This document shows positions 60,251 through 64,000 of a stretch of DNA of 64,000 nucleotides, one piece after another. The translations under genes were made by a program, and so were the position numbers. The notes beneath the pieces were generated by a model, which did no database searches, was not told the DNA's origin, and saw nothing but the letters and a program-made list of their open reading frames with translations. This DNA is from Micrasema longulum (taxonomy: Eukaryota; Arthropoda; Insecta; Trichoptera; Brachycentridae): contig JAGVSM010003467.1 in assembly GCA_022494885.1 (NCBI GenBank), positions 1-64,000 of the forward strand, in the 5' to 3' direction. The first letter of the stretch is position 1; each line of letters begins with the position of its first letter.

Positions 60251-60819
60251 AATGCAGTTCCACCAAGAAATGTCAGTAGAAAAAATCAATACGTTAACTT
60301 ATCACATTTATTTTAGTACACTCGCAGTTTCATGCAATGGAAATACCCTGGGATTTTAAGGAAAAACGCAAAATTATTAAGCCAAAATCAATGAAAATAT
60401 GCTGGTTTGTGAAGTAAGAGTCAAGGAATAAACAACATAAAAATATATTATTATGGTGATGATTTATTGGATTTAAGGGCAAGAAAGGCAAAGAAATTAA
60501 ATATCGCATGATATTTTTCGGTACATGAAAGTTAAAACAAAATTTGGAATTATCAGCGGGAAACAACGAAATTCGTGTTTCAGAAGAGTATAATGACATC
60601 TTATCTTTTTTGTCCACCTCAGCGGGAAAGTGAGAATAAAAAAAATATTTAAAAAATTATGTTCAAATAGAAAGTACTGAATTTCAACCAACCTGGGAAC
60701 CGATTAAGTAATACACATACATGTTCACACTAACGAACGTAAATGTTATGCAAGTTGCAACAAAAAGCTGTTACACAGTAAATTACTTAAATATTTTTTT
60801 CTACATTATACATAATTTA
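60251..60819. other. Non-coding
   Basis: Two overlapping short minus frames (60330-60617 and 60497-60691) are unrecognised. Confidence 0.4.
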
Positions 60820-60862
60820 CCCTTAAGATGGCTTCAAAAACGGTCACCGAAACGTCATAAAG
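60820..60862 (+). repeat. Penelope-type terminal-repeat fragment
   Basis: CTTAAGATGGC, then after 15 bp CACCGAAACGTCATAAAG. It has the same plan as the Penelope end at 28.2 kb (AAGATGGC...CCGAAACGT), with self-complementary ACGT and the triplet GTC. Stem II is only 2 bp. Confidence 0.35.
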
Positions 60863-60869
60863 AAACCTC

Positions 60870-61159
60870 ACCGCTTTTTTTCAAAACGAGATACATAATG
60901 ATAACAGCGATCGTGAAAATCTACACACCTACTTAATAATAACTAATTGTAAATGTGACGTGTCGGACACCATTTAATATTCATTTTGTCTTTTTTTAAT
61001 ATCAATTTAATAATGATTTATATTAGATAATATTTTATACAACTGGAATCTAGTTGATACTTAAAATACTAATATATCAAATTCTATTTGATATTTAATA
61101 TTTGAACTTAATTTCGATATTTGAAGGTCTGACGCACTCCGAACCTATTGATAACTACT
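60870..61159. other. Non-coding
   Basis: Nothing recognised. Confidence 0.4.
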
Positions 61160-61384
61160 ACCCATTCTAAATCACGCTGATGTTTCCCTGACTGATTTAA
61201 GCTGTGAGCAACTCGATAAACTTAAACGACTTCAGAATACATGCATAAGATACATTTTTGGTCTAAGGAAATATGACCATATTTCTGATTATCTTAGGCA
61301 ACTGAAATGGCTCAAAATTAGACAGCGAAGAGAATATTACTCCCTCTCACTTCTGTTCAATGTACTTTATAGTCCACCGCTCCT
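61160..61384 (+). pseudogene. LINE ORF2 C-terminal fragment
   Basis: The plus frame reads QLDKLKRLQNTCIRYIFGLR, then KYDHISDYLRQLKWLKIRQR and YYSLSLLFNVLY. It matches the post-RT part of CR1/Jockey-like ORF2 (L..LQN.CIRYIFGL...DHIS.Y...L.WL..R.R). It ends abruptly at the next, oppositely oriented fragment. Confidence 0.75.
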
Positions 61385-61600
61385 ATATCATTGCGCATAG
61401 CAGCTTGCTAGACAATTCCCGAAGACATGCTTGATGGTTTGCCTTTTGGCATCACAGTCACAAGCTGGGCATAATGTTCTTTCATCTCCTGGTGTCACGC
61501 CTAACCCTGTTAGGCTGCACCATGTTCTCCTGGGGAGGTCAAGGTACGGTATGTTCTAATCATGTTGAACATCAAGTGTAGGTCAGGCTCCGCGCTCAAC
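61385..61600 (-). pseudogene. LINE C-terminal zinc-finger fragment
   Basis: Minus strand: GVTPGDERTLCPACDCDAKR followed by QTIKHVFGNCLASCYAQ. The C-x2-C...H-x4-C spacing is the C-terminal zinc finger found after the RNase H-like or RT region in several LINE clades. Only about 50 residues are readable. Confidence 0.55.
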
Positions 61601-61814
61601 CTCTACTCTCATAGCCATGGGTTTAAAAATATTTCAGATACAAAAGAGTCACCAAACTTGATTTGAGTTACAATCATTGTGACAATGGATACTATTAAAA
61701 ATTAAATATTTTGGTAAACTATAAGAACATGAACACTTTTTTTATAATGAAAATCATGTGAGAGTATATAAATAAACAATTGAACAGCACAGAATGTGAT
61801 ACCGCACAGATTAG

Positions 61815-61880
61815 AGATTCTTCTTCCTAGTCGGTCCGTCATGACCGAGGATTGTGAATTGTGACCACAGTGTCATACCC
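61815..61880 (-). mobile_element. RTE-type LINE 3' end
   Basis: The minus strand ends GACCGACTAGGAAGAAGAA, the (GAA)-type tail seen at 17.4 and 19.6 kb. Confidence 0.45.
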
Positions 61881-62000
61881 CGCATTTCAAATTAAAAAGA
61901 TTTTTATAGCGATGACGGTACAAATCTTAAGTACATAACGTTACGTACATAAATTATTAATCGATTAATTGATTGATTTGGTGTTTATTTTGTAGAACTC

Positions 62001-62227
62001 CATATTTAAACTTATAATATTAGAAATCAAACACTGATTTGAGTCTACTGAACACTTTATTTTATTATTACAAATATTAAAAAAATATAAACAAAAATTT
62101 CGTCACAATTGTTTCGCCTTGTTAGGGCATTTTCAAACGAATGTACATATTTGTAAAAATAAAACAAAGTGTCCAATAGACTCAAATCAGTGTTTGATTT
62201 CTATTATAAGTTTGTATATTATAAAAC
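62001..62227. mobile_element. Ribozyme-bearing inverted repeat, family HH3
   Basis: Arms of about 70 bp (about 62005-62077 and 62147-62222) are inverted copies, centred on AACACTGATTTGAGTCTA-type sequence, around a loop of about 70 bp. The loop contains a hammerhead-like fold on the minus strand. No coding sequence. Confidence 0.75.
62098..62142 (-). ncRNA. Hammerhead-ribozyme-like motif, family HH3, decayed core
   Basis: Minus strand: stem I ATTCGT (62142-62137) pairs with ACGAAA (62103-62098) over 5 bp. The core is TTGAAAA (two changes from CUGAAGA). Stem II GCC/GGC (62128-62126 with 62118-62116) precedes GAAA (62115-62112). Helix III ACAATTGT is perfectly self-complementary. The cleavage position carries G (62104), which hammerheads do not cut. 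The secondary structure survives better than the core. Confidence 0.5.
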
Positions 62228-62230
62228 TGA

Positions 62231-62629
62231 CCCTAAATTAGGGACGCTAGAAACCGGTCGGAAAAGAGTACGAATGATACACAGGAATCCAAAGAAGTTC
62301 ATTGTGCAAATTATGTCAGTATTTTAATTAAACAATTTTCATTCTGCTAGAGAATTATCGGAAATACAAAATAATATTACATAAATGAAAGCGAAAATGC
62401 GTTTTATTTCCATTATCTAGAAGCAATTCTAACGGTCTTAAAAGTATTTCGAGTTCCTGGTCCGCTAAAAGCTTTTTGTCGAACTTAAGGGCTTAACCCC
62501 ACCTTAAATCACTTCCTTCTAATAGTAATTGTAAACCGTCCAGGGTACAATTTTTCCGAAAATTTTCTCCTCTTGAAGAAATTTCGTTTTTATTAACGTT
62601 TTATTTACTTATTTAATATTTTATTTGAA
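62231..62629. other. Non-coding
   Basis: Nothing recognised. Confidence 0.4.
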
Positions 62630-62775
62630 TACAAGCCTTCAAAACGGAATGTCAAGTGTAGGAAAGTAAGCATTTTCGACACCCCCTTCTGTTTGCGTTC
62701 AATCCAAGGAATAAAGCTGTCAAAGTTGCTTGCGATATTTGCGCAGTGTACGGTGAAGATGATATGAATTATTAA
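62630..62775 (+). pseudogene. Mariner transposase N-terminal fragment
   Basis: The plus frame reads HFRHPLLFAFNPRNKAVKVA and then CDICAVYGEDDM, ending at a stop near 62775. It is the same N-terminal segment as at 57132-57260, with about 40 bp of shared sequence upstream. The start codon is lost and the rest of the transposase is absent. Confidence 0.7.
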
Positions 62776-64000
62776 CTGTTTGATGTAAAATAATGACAAA
62801 AAAAACACCCTTGTAAGTAATTTGTTGTAATTTAGATATGCTGTAGTTAAAGTGCCCCACGCACCACTGAGTATGGATAGGGTAATGATGATATTAAATT
62901 ATGCGGTATTAGTTATATCATTAATAAGGTGGTTAAAAACAGCTTTTAAAGTATTTTGATTTTGGGTGAAATCTACCGATCTACCGAATGTAATCGAAAT
63001 TCTACCGAATTTTAAACATTTCAATTTTTTCTAGTGAATTTTCTTTTACTATCTCTTCGTCTCCAATGTAAGCAACCCACTTATAATTGAAAAACCATAA
63101 CCAAACTTTTTTCTCTTTGCTCAGAAAGCTACTTTTTCTGCCATCTATTTAGTCGTCCATTATACATGTGTTGATTTTTTTATTTTAATACAGTTTAGTG
63201 CGCATGGTTGCGTTAATTAAGGAATAATCTAATTTTATAAAATAATATTTTTAACGATTCGTGTGAGCATTTTTTTTTTATCCGTTTCAGATTTTACTAT
63301 ATTCATTTAATATTTTAAAGACACGTTAGGGTTATATTAATGTATTCTAAGGTCAAGTCAGTCAAGTGTGATTTTAACGTTGATTCATAATTGGTCTAAA
63401 ATATTATATTTTAAGTTGATACCTAGTAAAGTAAATCATTGAAGTATTTATGTTCAATTAATAGTATTTTTGAGTGTTTTGTATTTGTCTTTGCTTTTCG
63501 TGTGTGATAATGTTGTTGTTGTCTGCCATTAATCGATAACCCGCACATTTTTATAATAGAATTGGGTTTTGTATTTTTTTTAATCCCTTCAAACAAAACT
63601 TTGATCAATTCATATCATTTTCATTTACCACGAGTCGCGTGGATTATTTTAAAAATAAAAATTAATAAGCAAAAATTTATTTTTAGATTATGGAGCTACT
63701 TTTTTGATACTCTGGAAATTCTCGAAGGTCAGCATTAGTATCGATTTGTTTACATCTGGATTATATAAGAACTAAATCAAGATAATCAAACTTTTTGATA
63801 AGCTGCTTACAGTAAGTAAGTTCAAGCAGTTTAGTTGCCACAAGTCGATAGTATAATAGTGCTAATGTTTGTTTTTCTCTTTAGCTTAAGTTAACTAATC
63901 TTTGGGTTTTTTAGAGTGATTTAAGGGAAATACTTTAATCAGTTGATTCGATGCATTATGCTATAAAATATTGAATAGTAACTGTCTATAAACATAAACT
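62776..64000. other. AT-rich non-coding stretch
   Basis: Nothing recognised to the window end. Confidence 0.4.

Noticed and set aside
1..64000. CRISPR array or bacterial operon
   Set aside because: No regularly spaced direct repeats, no ribosome-binding-site-spaced genes, and all recognised coding sequence is eukaryotic transposon.

Overview
This is about 64 kb of very AT-rich eukaryotic DNA, and nearly everything recognisable in it is transposable-element debris. Insect-type non-LTR retrotransposons (CR1/Jockey-like and RTE-like), tRNA-headed SINEs, a Penelope-like element with a degenerate GIY-YIG domain, Tc1 and mariner transposases, and a THAP-containing P-like element suggest an arthropod, most likely an insect. 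The species cannot be named from the sequence. I found no convincing intact host gene, tRNA gene, rRNA gene or CRISPR array.

Layout. 1-5.8 kb: a SINE, a 190-bp hairpin element, a 0.4-kb fold-back element and a dispersed repeat. 5.8-9.8 kb: an unexplained long reading frame, then a LINE whose ORF1 end is inverted relative to its reverse transcriptase. 10-15.7 kb: LINE 3' ends, fold-back copies, a ribozyme-bearing inverted repeat split by a SINE, a P-like element with an 8-bp target duplication, and more SINEs. 16.6-19.7 kb: LINE and RTE tails. 22.1-23.0 kb: an internally deleted Tc1 element with both terminal repeats. 26.9-28.3 kb: a Penelope-like element. 28.7-32.2 kb: a GC-elevated island with a TATA motif and short, possibly broken reading frames of unknown origin. 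35.5-48.5 kb: 5'-truncated LINEs, SINEs, and ribozyme-like and fold-back elements. 50.7-58.2 kb: LINE 3' ends, a fold-back, mariner and RTE fragments. 60-62.8 kb: two further ribozyme-bearing inverted repeats, LINE ends and a mariner fragment.

The most interesting signal is a set of hammerhead-ribozyme-like modules (CUGANGA core, stem II, GAAA, then a short self-complementary helix III and a cleavage-type triplet). They recur in at least three sequence families, mostly inside inverted repeats, and are probably related to Penelope-like terminal repeats. The second is a fold-back family with about 165-bp arms. Its 9-12-bp target duplications, constant 3' end and variable 5' end suggest that a hairpin RNA is retroposed. 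Both readings come from the sequence by eye and have not been computed.
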